Below, piece after piece: positions 44,481 through 57,034 of a stretch of 64,000 bases of DNA; position 1 is the stretch's first letter, and each line of letters starts with the position of its first letter. The DNA comes from Jaltomata sinuosa. Lineage: Eukaryota; Streptophyta; Magnoliopsida; Solanales; Solanaceae. The notes under the pieces were generated by a model. That model was not told where the DNA came from, did not search any database, and saw nothing but the letters and a program-made list of their open reading frames with translations. The translations under genes and the position numbers were made by a program. The DNA lies in NCBI GenBank assembly GCA_003996215.1, contig QJPP01001783.1, positions 765,959 through 829,958 of the forward strand, written 5' to 3'.

Positions 44481-45640
44481 CCATAATGACTTATTTGATC
44501 TCAGTTTCTTCGGAGAACTTGTTTAGCATATGGTTGTCCTCATCTCGATAAGTAGCCTTATGTGATTGAGAATCCCAAAATATGGAATTATTTCATTATC
44601 AGTGAAGGGATTTTGAAAAAGACACAATTGCATCTCTAATGGCCTCATTAACCTCTACTCAATCTTCATTAGAATTTTTAATTCTTTGAGACCTGACCTT
44701 CTTCTCTTATGTTTGATAGAGCTGACAAAATATTTGGTACAAGAGTCTCCCTCCTCATTTCATTGAATATTAGCCTTTTATTGGAGAAGATTATCTTGGA
44801 TATTCTCCACCTAAGATATTCAATATTAATCCTATTAAGCTCTCGTCTATTCTCTTCAGAATCATCATTATTCATTCTTTCCTCCGTAACAAAGATTTGT
44901 TCCTCATATTTCTTGACATTTTCAAAAACATCTCCAATAGTCTCTTTGGACCATAGGTTGAGTCTATTGACCAGCCTTTTGAGTTTCCTGTAAAAAAAAT
45001 TCACATAGGATTGTCTTGCACTTCTATTTTCCTAAAGCTATGAAAAACTTGCTCAAAGTCTAGTTGTAAAGTCCACAAATTAAGGAATCTGATATATTTT
45101 ACAAAATTGTTAAAAAGTTCAGTAAAGCTAAATAAAATAAGGTTGTGATCAGAGCATGTTCTTGTCATATGTTTAACAATCATATCACCCATAGTGTTGT
45201 TCCATTCTTCATTGTACAAGACTCTATCAAGCCTTTTATAAATTTTGTTATCATTTTTTCTCACGTTAGTTTCAGTGAAAATATTGACACTAAAGCCCGT
45301 ATCTATTAAGCCACAATCATTCATACAGGTGGTTCAATTTAAATTTTGAACTACTCTATGAGGTCTACCGCCTCTGCTTTCATTGGAAGAGAGAACAACA
45401 TTGAAATCACCAAATATTGTTCAAGACCTATCCACCTGAGCCATAATTTGTCTTAGCTTGCAACACAATTTTATCCTTTTTTTAGAAGTAATTTTAGAAT
45501 ATACTATGGTATACTAAAAGTTTTTATTGGTAGTCAAATGTTTGACCTTCATTCTTACTTGTTTGTTGGTATTGGATATCATAGTACAGTTTAGGGAATC
45601 ATTTCAGAAGCACCAAATCTTATCATTTCTATTATCCATA
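44481..45640 (-). pseudogene. LINE endonuclease C-terminus and RT N-terminus, broken
   Basis: Minus strand, right to left: an endonuclease part with NDKIWCF near 45610, then CGLIDTGFSVNIFTETN and RLDRVLYNEEWNNTMGD, and HMTRTCSDHNLILFSF (45324-45140) ending in the SDHN box of AP-type endonucleases. Then the spacer KRLVNRLNLWSKETIGDVF (45004-44678) leads to the RT. This is plant L1-type LINE order. The left end continues at 39472 beyond the CACTA element and the right end at 60133 beyond the LTR tandem. Confidence 0.85.
45636..45640. repeat. Target-site duplication, left copy (ccata)
   Basis: Identical to 60128-60132, framing the triple-LTR tandem. Confidence 0.85.
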
Positions 45641-46009
45641 TGTAACAACCTGTTCAGTCATTATTAAAAGGTACCTCGTATAGGATGGGTTATTCATATG
45701 AAGAAACGGGTTAAAACATCTGGGTTGAGGAGTTGAAAATCTTGGGCTAGGCTAGTCTCGGATGAATTCTGAGCAAGGTAAGGTCTAGGGAAATTCGGGT
45801 GTGGATTGGGTATTATATCTTATGTCAAGCTAGTGTTTTCATTATCCAAGACCTTAAAGAGTTTGGGGGACTTTTCAAAAATAAATTCGGGTGAGTAAAA
45901 CTCCCAATATCGAAGTTGACGTGAAAGGGTTGGTACAAAATGTCAGGATTTTGAAGTGTGTTATAAAATGGGCACTTTTGGGGGACTTTATGACTTTATG
46001 TCCCGTGTC

Positions 46010-46150
46010 AACCGCTATAGCGGTTGACACACTGCTATAGCGACCTTTGCTATAGCAAAAGTCAACGCCAGTCAGCACTGGTATAGCAGTAGGTTTCGCT
46101 ATGGCGGTACTGCTATAGCGGAGTGTGGACTGCTATAGTGGAGCGTAGAA
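46010..46150. repeat. CCGCTATAGCGG array, LTR 1
   Basis: About seven variants in 140 bp: ccgctatagcgg, ctgctatagcg, tgctatagca, ggtatagcag, cgctatggcgg, ctgctatagcgg and ctgctatagtgg. Confidence 0.85.
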
Positions 46151-47095
46151 TTCTATAGAAGAGCGACGAGATTAGAAAATTAAAAAATGGGTTTTATAAT
46201 TTCATTCTATCCCATTCATCCCCAAAATAGACGAAGGTTACTCCAAGAACCCTCCTAGACTGCTCCAAAGCTTGGGAGCCATGAAGAGAAGGGATTCTGG
46301 CTAAAAGGATATGAAACCATGGATTTTGGACTTGTCATCCATCAAGAAACGCCTTCGCAGAGCCAGAAATTATATTGTGCAGCTGCTTGGCGTCCAGGTA
46401 GGCTAGGTTTTATTTATTGAATAGATTGACTCGCTTCTATTTCCTACTTGTTGTATAGTTGAAAAGGAGAATCCATGTTTAGGCCCTCGGGCATGAAGTC
46501 TGGGGGAGAAATGTTGTGGTTGGATTTGTTAATCTAGAATTGATGGAGTTGTGATAATTTGTTGTGACATTTTGGGTTGTTATGATTAATTAGGTGTTGT
46601 GTGATGATAAAATCTGAGGACTAGGGTGTCGAGAAGGTTCAGGGAACCAGAAACTTAGATAATTAAACCACAGGTTAAGGAGGGAATCCTCTGAAATATT
46701 GTTAGAAGAAACTAGAATATCGTAATTGGTTGAATTACCAAGGTTAGGGGAGGTCTCTCCCCATGTTGTATTTCGGTACTAGAAGGAGGGTCAGGACTGG
46801 ATATATCTACTAGTATGTGTTAAGGGGGAATTAGGGTTAGTCTTCAGACAGGATTTCAAGGTTAAGTTTATGTACTCGAAATGGGGGTAGGTGATGGTTA
46901 TTGATTTCTAAATGTGCATGATGTGTTCACGTACTATTTCTTCGTAATGTATGAGTTGTATGTTTAGGGAATGATTTGTGAATGTTTAGTTGTTCGGTAA
47001 CCAGTCTTGTGAAATGAACTTGTTTTGTTTGCTTGTTAGTCTTACAAGTATGTTTGTTCATTGGTTGTGATTGATTGGACTTGGTGTGACATTCG

Positions 47096-47279
47096 GTTGG
47101 CTTGGGTACCACGCCTGGTACAGAAATACTAACAGTTGGCTCGGATACCATGCCTGGTAAATGTATACTAATAGTTGGCTCGGGTACCACGCCTGGTACG
47201 AGATACTAATGATTGGCTCGGGTACTACACCTGGTATAGGTTCTACATTGGTTGGCTCAGGTACCACGCCTGATACAGA
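47096..47279. repeat. Hairpin units of about 39 bp, LTR 1
   Basis: Five units of ggctcgggtaccacgcctggtac type. Copies occur at 52579-52762 and 58491-58673 in the other LTRs. Confidence 0.85.
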
Positions 47280-48082
47280 TTAATTATGCATTATTGACTA
47301 TGTTTGTTGATAGATCCATGAGTGTACCGGATTGATTGTTAAATCTGTGACTGATTACATTGGTCCTTGAGAGACTGGGTTATTACACTTAAATGTAGGG
47401 AGGGTCCTGGGGTGGACCGGGCATTGCATGTTAGCACTTAGGTGTTGGTCTAGGGATCCCAGATGGGTAAATATCATGTTTATTATTGAGTTTAAATGAT
47501 AATTGAACCTGTTCTCTGTGGTTGATAAGTAAAAAGGTAGACTGAGAGTCTGGAGTTGTACTACTGGCTGTTATTATATGTTGCACTATTTTACTCAGTA
47601 CGGGTGTACTTATTGTTCTTTATATGTTGGGTTCTTGAGAGGGCCGGTATTTATTATTATTTGGCATATAGTTGGTCCTTGAAAGGCCGGGTTAGTGTGC
47701 TTAAGTGACAAGGTGGTTCTTCTATGAACCGGGACCGTATGTTATGGGCAAAGATGGTGTACTAGGGATCCTTACTTGGTTCGGGTTATGTAAAAAGGAT
47801 TTATGTTGGTTGTCACTAAGAATTGTCAATGTCAGCTAGGCTTGCTACGTGCGGTTGATAAGCTAAGGAAGATACTTGTGGTCTGGTTATAATGTTGGAT
47901 GTTGTTACTTGTCGAGTATGGCCCTGGGGGTCATTGGGGTAGTTTTGTACTAGTAGGTGGCAGTACAACGAGTGTGATCTATGTCACTAAGTAGTGGGGT
48001 TTATTCCGGGTTGTTGAGTCATAGCGGTTGACTTGGGTAAGAAAATGGTAGTCCAGGTATGGACATAGATGTTGGCAATGGA

Positions 48083-48208
48083 TAAGGTGACTTGGAAAGC
48101 CTAAGGGTTAGTGTGACTTGGGAAGTCTAGTTGACAAGGTGACTTAGGAAGTCTAGGTGTCAAGGTGACTTGGGAAGTCTAGGTGTCAAGGTGACTTGGG
48201 AAGTCTAA
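48083..48208. repeat. 26-27-bp tandem units 'aaggtgacttgggaagtcta', LTR 1
   Basis: Five units; also at 53585-53710 and 59487-59610. The last two units in LTR 1 are nearly identical. Confidence 0.85.
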
Positions 48209-48649
48209 GGGGTAGGCAGGCATGGATTGACATTGGGTTTTGGTAAGGTGAATGTTGAAGGGTTGAGTATTGTAATTAATTTTTCATTTCCTTGATTTCT
48301 TATATGATGGTATGAGTGGATTTGGGTCGACCGATAACGCCTACCAGTATGTGTGTTTGTACTGATTCTACTCTTGCTATACCTTTTTGGGTATAGTCTG
48401 GTTGCCGGGTTGGTGATGTTTCATAGGTACACGATGATGGGAATCTCCAGCAGCTCCCACTTCTTTCTTCTATGGTGGGAGTTGTGTCTTCTTTTATTTA
48501 GTATCACTGTTGTAGTAGCTTTTGTATCGACTTAGATTAGGTTCTAGGGAGGGCTGTTTTCAAATTGTAAAAGGTTTTTCCGTATATCTTGTAAATGTTT
48601 TCATGTATCAAAAAGGCTTATTTCATGATTTAATTCTTTTTTCGCATTA

Positions 48650-51125
48650 AGGGGTGGATGAATTGGCTAACGGTTATCCATGAAGTGAATGAAAGGTAAT
48701 GAAACTGATTTGATCGAGTGTTGGAGCTTGAGACTTGTGATTGTATCTATTACATTATTTGAATGACTGCGATTGTATGGTGTGTAATTGCTTGAGCTAC
48801 TTTGAAGTTTGTGGTTAGTGAAGAGTCTTGACTTGGTTATGTGTTAATGATTGAATGAATTATTGTTTTGTGATTCAAGTGGAAAACAGTATGCTAAATG
48901 CAGGGTAGGGTCTTATCATTGGTAGAAATGATAAGGGAAAATGATTTATATACTTGTGGGAACTTAGGTTTCAAGTGGTTGGTATGTGAATAAGTACCAG
49001 GGACATGGGCTTTTATTGCTTAATAGCAGGAATTGTGGAAGACATGGATGATTGACTAATGGTCATCCATAGGACGAATAGAAAGTAAATAATCTGACTT
49101 GATTTCATTGTAGCCTGAAGCTGAATCATCTGTGCGTTATAGTGCTTGTCTAACTTACTTAGTTGGTATGTGATTGGTTGCCTTACCGTGAAATTGTGGG
49201 TCTAAAGGTCTTCGTAATTTGAATTGGTATGATTTGGTTTGTGATAAAATGCTATGTGTGTGGAGTTAAAATTTCATAATTCTTTGAGAAAAGGACTCAC
49301 CATTGGTTAAGATGGTGAGGGGAAAGGATTTACGACTGTAGGAAAGCTTCAATTTTCAGGACAGTCGGGACTTGGTTGGGAACCACGGGAAGAAGGGGGT
49401 TATTCGTGTGTAATAGCGGGAATGTATTGTTGAGAACAATTTTCTTCTGTGAATATTTTATGATTGGTTATAATTTAATGCTAAGTTTTGATCTGTGCAT
49501 TGCCAGGAATGGTCTTACGGGTTGTTTAAGACCATGGCAGAATTGATGGGGTTAGACAATGATAACCGGGAAGGGGGATGAGTACACTTTGCTGAAATTT
49601 CAAAATTCTGGACTGATACCATCGGGACCGCCATAGTGGAACTGCACTGCTATGGTGATCTCGCTATAGCGGGATCTTCTATCGCCACGGCAGTACCGCT
49701 GTAGCGGAGTGACAACCGTTATAGCAGAAGGTTGCGGGGCAGAATACCTGCCCTATTTTCCCTTGTTTCATTTCATTCCCGGGGCTTTAAAACGTAATGG
49801 TTAAGCTATAAATTGCCATGTAAAACAAAGAGATCAGTTATTAAACTAACATAGTGTGCATATAAGGGAAATAATGTCAAAAAATGGAATCCATGTGCGG
49901 AAGTCAAAAGGAAAAAGAGGGACTAGTAGTGTACGATAGCGGGAATGAGTTATTGCGCGCGGTTCTGGTGCATTTATTAACTGAATTTATGATAATGTGG
50001 TGCTAAATTCTAAACTATGCATAGTTGGGATTGGTCTTTAGGGTATGTTTAAAATCATAATGCGATCTCATGTGTTAATGTTGAAAAACAAGGAAGAGGA
50101 ATGAGGGAATTTCACAGAAATGGAAAATTTTCTAGGCTGCTACTGTTGGGGGTCGCCATAGCGGTGTGCAAGCCGCTATAGCAAGAGTGGCAGGGCATAA
50201 TCCCTATCCCGTTTTGCCCTGTTTTATTTTTCATTCTCGGGTCATCTTTTTAAATCACTAATTAAGTTGTGAGCTATTGCATGAATTTTTTAGCATCCAT
50301 GTGCGATAAAAGGAAGCGTTGAAAATGGTAGCCCTGGTATTTGGTAAAATTATGATTGGCTATTGGTGGGAATAGTCACCCATGTAAAATTTGGCAAAAT
50401 GAGCCGTAATTGACTGAGTAGTGTTGGACACTGCTCATAGGATTATGTTATAAGGGTGAGTAGTGGCTGGTTTATTATTGTTGATCCTTAGTGGTAGGGT
50501 TGGTTTAGTGGTGGGGGTGTGCTCGCTATAGAATTGGTTAGGGTGTAAGTGCCCGGGTAGAATTCCCTCTAAGACGAGAGTTGACAAAAACCTAAAGCAA
50601 GGATGAGTTCTAATGGATTTTTTGTTGTTGCGTGGTTCAGCGATACGTGGTGTCTCCGGACATAGTGTTGATAGGAGTAAGGTGATACTATGATATGTCA
50701 GGGGCATAGGACCCCGTAGAAAGCTTCCAGAATAGAGTTTGGGTTAGTAGAACTCCGGGTATAGCGGGAAAGGGATCACAATGGTGGGGTCTAGTCCCCT
50801 TGGCATGGAAAAAAATTGTTTTTGTTCGTTAGTTGAGTTTCTTTCGCTCTGGTGTTTTGATTAGGCCCCTGATTTCTTGGACACTCAGGGAGGGGTAATC
50901 TAGTTAGCCTTGTGCAGCTCGAAGGAAGGAATTCCTTGATAGAGCGGGAGTGAGTGAAATTTTGATCGAGTTGGGTACACCAAGAGATTCAGAAGTTATG
51001 GTGGTTTTCATAAGGTTATATTTATGCTGTCATGATAGAGCGTTAAGGTTTAGAGGGCGGGCTCCTTCTTCTCTTTCCGTCTTAGAGATCATTCGGGGAT
51101 GAACGATGGGTAAATTTATATTTGT
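48650..51125 (+). other. Internal region 1 of the tandem, non-coding
   Basis: Same sequence as internal region 2 from 54553 onward. CCGCTATAGCGG arrays at 49630-49730 and 50155-50185. The 90- and 101-residue minus ORFs (50435-50707 and 51030-51335) have no recognisable motif and are decayed or absent in region 2. Ends with ggggatgaacgatgg close to the next LTR. Confidence 0.8.
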
Positions 51126-54100
51126 TGTAACGACCTGTTCAGTCATTATTAAAAGGTACTTCATATCGGGTGGGTTATTCGTGTGAAGAAATGGGTTAGA
51201 AATGTCCGGGTTGAGGAGTTGGAAATCTTGGGCTAGGCTAGTCTCGGACGAATTCTGAGCAAGGTAAGGTCTAGGGAAATTCGGGTGTGGATTGGGTATT
51301 ATATCTTGGGTCGAGCTAGTTTTTCTGTTAGCCAAGACCTTAAGGAGTTCGGGGGAATTTTTGAAAATGAATTTGGGTGAGTAGAACTTCCGATATCGAA
51401 GTTGACGTGAAAGGGTTGGTACGAAACGTCATGATTTTGAAGTGTGTTATAAAATGGAAACTTTTGGGGAACTTTATGACTTTCTATCCCGTGTCAACCG
51501 CCATAGCGATTGACACACTGTTGTAGCAACCTCCACTATAGCAGAGAAATTACCGCTATAGCAGAAGTCAACGCCAGTCAGCACCTCTATAGCAGTAGGT
51601 TCCGCTATGGTGGTACTTCTTAGAAGAGCGTGGACTGCTATAGCGGAGCAACGGGATCAGAAAACTAAAAAATGGGTTTTATAATTTCATTCTCTCCTAT
51701 TTAGCTTCAAAATAGACGAGGGTTACTCCAAGAACCCTCCCAGGCTGCTCTAAAGCTTGGAAGCCATGGGGAGGAGGGATTCTGGCTAAAAGGATATGAA
51801 ACCACAGATTTCGGGCTTGTTTCCATCAAGCAACGCCTTCACAAAGCCAAAATTACAGAGCGCAGCGGCTTTGGGTCCAGGTATGCTAGGTTTTGTTTAT
51901 TGAGTAGATTGACCCGCTTCTATTTCCTACTTGTTGTATAGTTGAAAATGAGAATCTATGTTTAGGCCCTCGAGAACGAAGTCTGGAGGAGAATTATTGT
52001 GGTTGGATTAGTTAATCTAGAATTGATGGAGTTGTGATAATTTGTTATGACATTTTTGGTTGTTATGATTAATTGGGTGTCGTGTGATGAAAAAATCTGC
52101 GGACTAGGGTGTCAAGAAGGCTTGGGGAACCAGGAACTTGGATAATTAAACCACAGGTTAAAGAGGGAATCCTCTGAAACATTGTTAGAAGAAACTAGAA
52201 TATCATAATTTGTTGAATTACCAAGGTTAGTGGAGGTCTCTCCCCATGTTGTATTTCTGTAGTAGAAGGAGGGGCAGGACTGGTTGTATCTTCTAGTATG
52301 TGTTAAGGGGGAATTAGGGTTATTCTTCAGACGGGATTTCATGGTTAAGTTTATGTACTCAGAATGGGGGTAGGTGATGGTTATCGATTTCTAAATGTGC
52401 ATTATGTGTTCACGTACTATTTCTTAGTAATGTATGAGTTGTATGTTTAGGGAATGATTTGTGAATGTCTAGTTGTTCGGTAACCAGTCTTGTGAAATGA
52501 ACATGTTTTGTTTGCTTGTTGGTCTTACAAGTATGTTTGTTCATTGGTTGTGATTGATTGTACTTGGTGTGACATTCGGTTGTCTTGGGTACCATGCCTG
52601 GTATGGGAATACTCACAGTTGGCTCGGGTACCATGCTTGGTACAAGTATACTAATAGTTGGCTCGGGTACCACGCCTGGTATGGCATACTAATGGTTGGC
52701 TTGGATACCATGCCTGGTACAGGTTCTACATTGTATAGCTCAGGTACCACGCCTGATACGGGTTAATTATACATTATTGACTATGTTTATCGATAGACCC
52801 ATGAGTGTTCCGGGTTGATTGTTAAATATGTGACTGATTACATTGGTCCTTGAGAGGCTGGGTTATTACACTTAAATGTAGGGAGGGTCCTGGGGTGGAC
52901 CGGGCATTGCATGTTAGCACTTAGGTGTTGGTCTAGGGATCCTTGATTGGTCCGGGTAATGAAAAAGGGTACATATCATGTTTATTATTGTTGTTAAATG
53001 ATTGTTGAACCTGCTCTCTGTGGTTGATAAGTAAAAAGGTAGACTGAGAGTCTGGAGTTGTACTACTGGCTGTTATTATATGTTACACTATTTTACTCAG
53101 TGCGGGTGTACTTATTGTTCTTTATATGTTGGGTTCTTGAGAGGGACGGGATTTATTATTATTTGGCATATAATTGGTCCTTGAAGGGTCGGGTTAGTGT
53201 GCTTAATTGACAAGGTGGTTCTTCTGTGAATCGGGGCCGTATGTTATGGGCATAGATGTTGTACTAGGGATCCTTACTTGGTACGGGTTATGTAAACAGG
53301 ATGTATGTTGGTTATCACTAAGAATTGTCAATGTCAGCTAGGCTTGCTACGTGCGGTTGATAAGATCAGGAGGACACTTGTGGTCTGGTGATAATGTTGG
53401 ATGTTGTTACTTGTCGAGTATGGCCCTTGGGGTCATTGGGGCAGTTTTGTACTAGTAGGTAGCGGTACAACGGGTGCGGTCTACTTCACTAAGTAGTGGG
53501 GTTTACTCCGGGTTGTTGAGTCATAGTGGTTGACTTGGATAAGAAAATAGTAGTCCAGGTATGGACATAGATGTTGGAATGGTTAAGGTGACTTGGAAAT
53601 CCTAAGGGTTAGTGTGACTTGGAAAGTCTAGGTGACAAGGTGACTTAGGAAGTTTAGGTGTCAAGGTGACTTGGGAAGTCTAGGTGTCAAGGTGACTTGG
53701 GAAGTCTAAGGGGTAGGCAGGCTTGGATATACATTGGGTTTCTGTAAGGTGAATGTTGAAGGGTTGAGTATTTTAATTAATTGTGCATTTCCTTGATTTC
53801 TTATATGATGGTATGAGTGGATTCAGGCCGACCGATGATGCCTACCAGTATGTGTGTTTGTACTGATTCTACTCTTGCTATACCTTTTTGGGTATAGTCT
53901 GGTTTCCGGGTTGGTGATGTTTCATAGGTACACGATAATGGGAATCTCCAGCAGCTCCTACTTCTTGCTTCTATGGTGGGAGTTGTGTCTTCTTTTATTT
54001 AGTATCACTGTTGTAGTAGCTCTTGTATCGCCTTAGATTAGGTTCTAGGGAGGGCTATTTTCAAATTGTAAAAGGTTTTTTCGTATATCTTGTAAATGTT

Positions 54101-54235
54101 TTCATGTATCAAAAAGGCTTATTTCATGATTTAATTTTTTTTTTTTGCATTACATGTTGGTTCAAGTGGTAAGGTTTCTCCTATCTAGGTGGATTAGAGT
54201 AGGTGCCTGCACGGTCCGGTAGTTAGATTGTGACA
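51126..54235 (+). repeat. LTR 2 of the tandem, complete
   Basis: 3110 bp, TGTAACGACC...ATTGTGACA. CCGCTATAGCGG array 51496-51650. Confidence 0.88.
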
Positions 54236-57034
54236 AATAGTATCAAAGCCCAAGTTACCGATCTTCCAGTACAAGAGCAAAATATCGAATAGAGTCTTGC
54301 AGATTGGTGTTTTTGGCATCCACATCTAATCTCTGGGAATCTATGAAGCATTCTAGGAAACATCTCTCTTCTTTCATTCTTTTTTGTGCGGTTCATTCAC
54401 TTGCTTGTAGGGGTTGAATCCAATTGGATCTCTCGATTCTAATTGGTATCTCAATAAAGTGAAGGATGTCATTAGACTCCGGTTGCGATAAGACAAGTGA
54501 GTAAAATTGGAACCGAGAAGGTTCCAATTGGTATTTGGCCGGGGAGGCTATGTAAGGGGTGGATGAATTGGCTAACGGTCATCCATGAAGTGAATGAAAG
54601 GTAATGAAATTGATTTGATCGAGTGTTGGAGCTTGAGACTTGTGATTGTATGTATTACATTATTTGAATGACTGCGATTGTATGGTGTGTATTTGCTTGA
54701 GTTACTTTGATGTTTTTGGTTAGTGAAAAGTCTTGACTTGGTTATGTGTTAATGATTGAATGAATTCTTGTTTTGTAATTCAAGAGGAAAACAGTATGCT
54801 AAATGCAGGGCAGGGTCTTATCATTGGTAGAAATGATAAGGGAAAATGATTTATATACTTGTGGGAACTTAGGTTTCAAGTGGTTGGTATGTGAATAAGT
54901 ACCAGGCACAAGGGCTATTATTGCTTAATAGCAGGAATTGTGGAAGACATGGATGAACGACTAATGGTCATCCATAGGACGAATAGAGAGTAAATAATGT
55001 GACTTGATTTCATTGTAACCTGAAGCTGAATTATCTGTGCATTACAGTGTTTGTCTGACTTACTTGGTTGGTATGTGATTGGCTGCCTTACTGTGAAATT
55101 GTGGGTCTAAAGGTCGTCGTAATTTGAATTGGTATGATTTGGTTTGTAATAAAATGCTATGTGTGTGGAGTTAAAATTTCATAATTCTTTGAGAAAAGGA
55201 CTCACCATTGGTTAAGATGGTAAGGGGAAAGGATTTATGACTATAGGAAAGCTTGGGTTTCAGGACAGTCGGGACTTGGTTGGGAACCATGGGAAGAAGG
55301 GGGTTATTCGTGTGTAATAGCGGGAATGTATTGTTGAGAACAATTTTCTTCTGTGAATATTTTATGATTGGTTATAATTGAATGCTAAGTTTTGATCTGT
55401 GCATTACCAGGAATGGTCTTACGGGTTGTTTAAGACCATGGCAGAATTGACGGGGTTAGACAATGATAACCGAGAAGGGGGATGAGTACACTTTGCTGAA
55501 ATTTCAAAATTCTGGACTGATATCGTCAGGACCGCCATAGTGGAACTGCACAACTACGGTGATCTCACTATAGCGGGATCTTCTATCGCCACGGCTGTAC
55601 CGCTGTAGCGGAGTGACTACCGCTATAGCAGAAGGCCACGAGGCAGAAGGCCACGAGGCAGAATGCCTGCCCTGTTTCCCCCTGTTTTATTTCATTCCCG
55701 GGGATTTAAAACGTAATGGTTAAGCTATAAATTGCTATGTAAAACAAGGAGATCAGTTATAGAACTAACATAGTGTGCATATAAGGGAAATTATGTTTGA
55801 AACTTGAATCCATGTGTGGAAATCAAAAGCAAAAAGAGGGACTTGTAGTGTACGATAGCGGGAATGAGTTATTGTGCGATGTTCTGGTGCATTTTGTATT
55901 TGATTTTGTGATAATGTGGTGCTAAATTCTAAACTATGCACAGTTGAGATTGGTCTAGAGGGTATGTTTAAAATCATAATGCGATCTGATGTGTTAATGT
56001 TGAAAAACAGGGAAGAGGAATGAGGGAATTTCACAAAAATGGAAAATTTTCTAGGCTGCTACTGTTGGGGGTCGCCATAGCAGTGTGCAAGCCGCTATAG
56101 CAGGAGGGGCAGGGCATAATCCCTATCTTATTTTACCCTATTTTATTTTTCATTCTCGGGTCATTTTTTTAAATCACTAATTGAGTTATGAGCTATTGCA
56201 CGAATTATTTAGCATCCATACGCGATAAAAATAGCAGTGAATATGGTAGCCCTTGTATTTGGTAAAATTATGATTGGCTATTGGTGGAATAGTCACCCAT
56301 GTAATATTTGGCAAAATGACCTGTAATTGACTAAGTAGTGTTGGACACTGCTCATAGTATTATGTTATGAGGGTGAGTAGTGGATGGTTTTTTATTGATG
56401 ATCCTTAGTGGTAGGGTCGGTTGAGTGGTGGGTGTGTGCTCGCTATAGAATTGGTTAGGGTGTAAGTGCCCGGGTAGAATTCCCTAGAGTTGACAAAAAC
56501 CTAAAGCAAGGATGAGTTCTAATGGATTTTTTGTTGTTGCGTGGTTCAACAATACGTGGTGTCTCGAGATATAGTGTTGATAGGAGTAAGGTGATACTAT
56601 GATATCTGAGGGGCATAGTACCCCGTAGGAAGCTTCCAGAATGGAGTTCGGGTTAGAAGAACTTCAGGTATAGCGGGAAATGGATCACCATGATGGGGTC
56701 TAGTCCCCTTGGCATGGACAAAAAATTATTTTGTTCGTTAGCTGAGTTTCTTTTGCTCTGGTGTTTCGATTAGGCCCCCGATTTCTCGGGCACTCGGGGA
56801 GGGGTAATCTTGTTAGCCTTGTGCATCTCGAAGGAAGGAATTTCTTAATAGAGCGGGAGTAAGTTAAATTTTGATCTAGTTGGGTACACCAAGGGATTAA
56901 GAAGTTTTGGCTGTTTGCATAAGGTTATATTTATGCTGTCATGATAGAGCGTTAAGGTTCAGAGGGCGGGCTCCTTCTTCTCTTTCCGTCTTAGAGATCA
57001 TTCTGGGATGAACGATAGGTAAATTGGTATCTAT
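54236..57034 (+). other. Internal region 2 of the tandem, non-coding
   Basis: Leader and internal region. Palindrome arrays at 55529-55630 and 56083-56105. No protein-coding frame recognised on either strand. Confidence 0.8.
54238..54249 (+). other. Decayed primer binding site after LTR 2
   Basis: tagtatcaaagc, two substitutions from the tRNA-Met match TGGTATCAGAGC. Confidence 0.7.

Larger units (their letters stand above)
45641..48648 (+). repeat. LTR 1 of the tandem, 3' end deleted
   Basis: Homologous to 51126-54235 up to gcatta (48649). About 400 bp present in LTR 2 and its downstream leader are missing; the breakpoints share the 2-bp word ta. It contains a CCGCTATAGCGG array (46010-46150), hairpin units (47096-47279) and 26-bp repeats (48083-48208). 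Confidence 0.85.

Noticed and set aside
48353..48535. Hydrophobic 60-residue ORF repeated in LTRs 1-3 (48353, 53854 and 59756)
   Set aside because: Lies in the conserved LTR block; recurrence is explained by LTR homology and the frame changes in copy 3.
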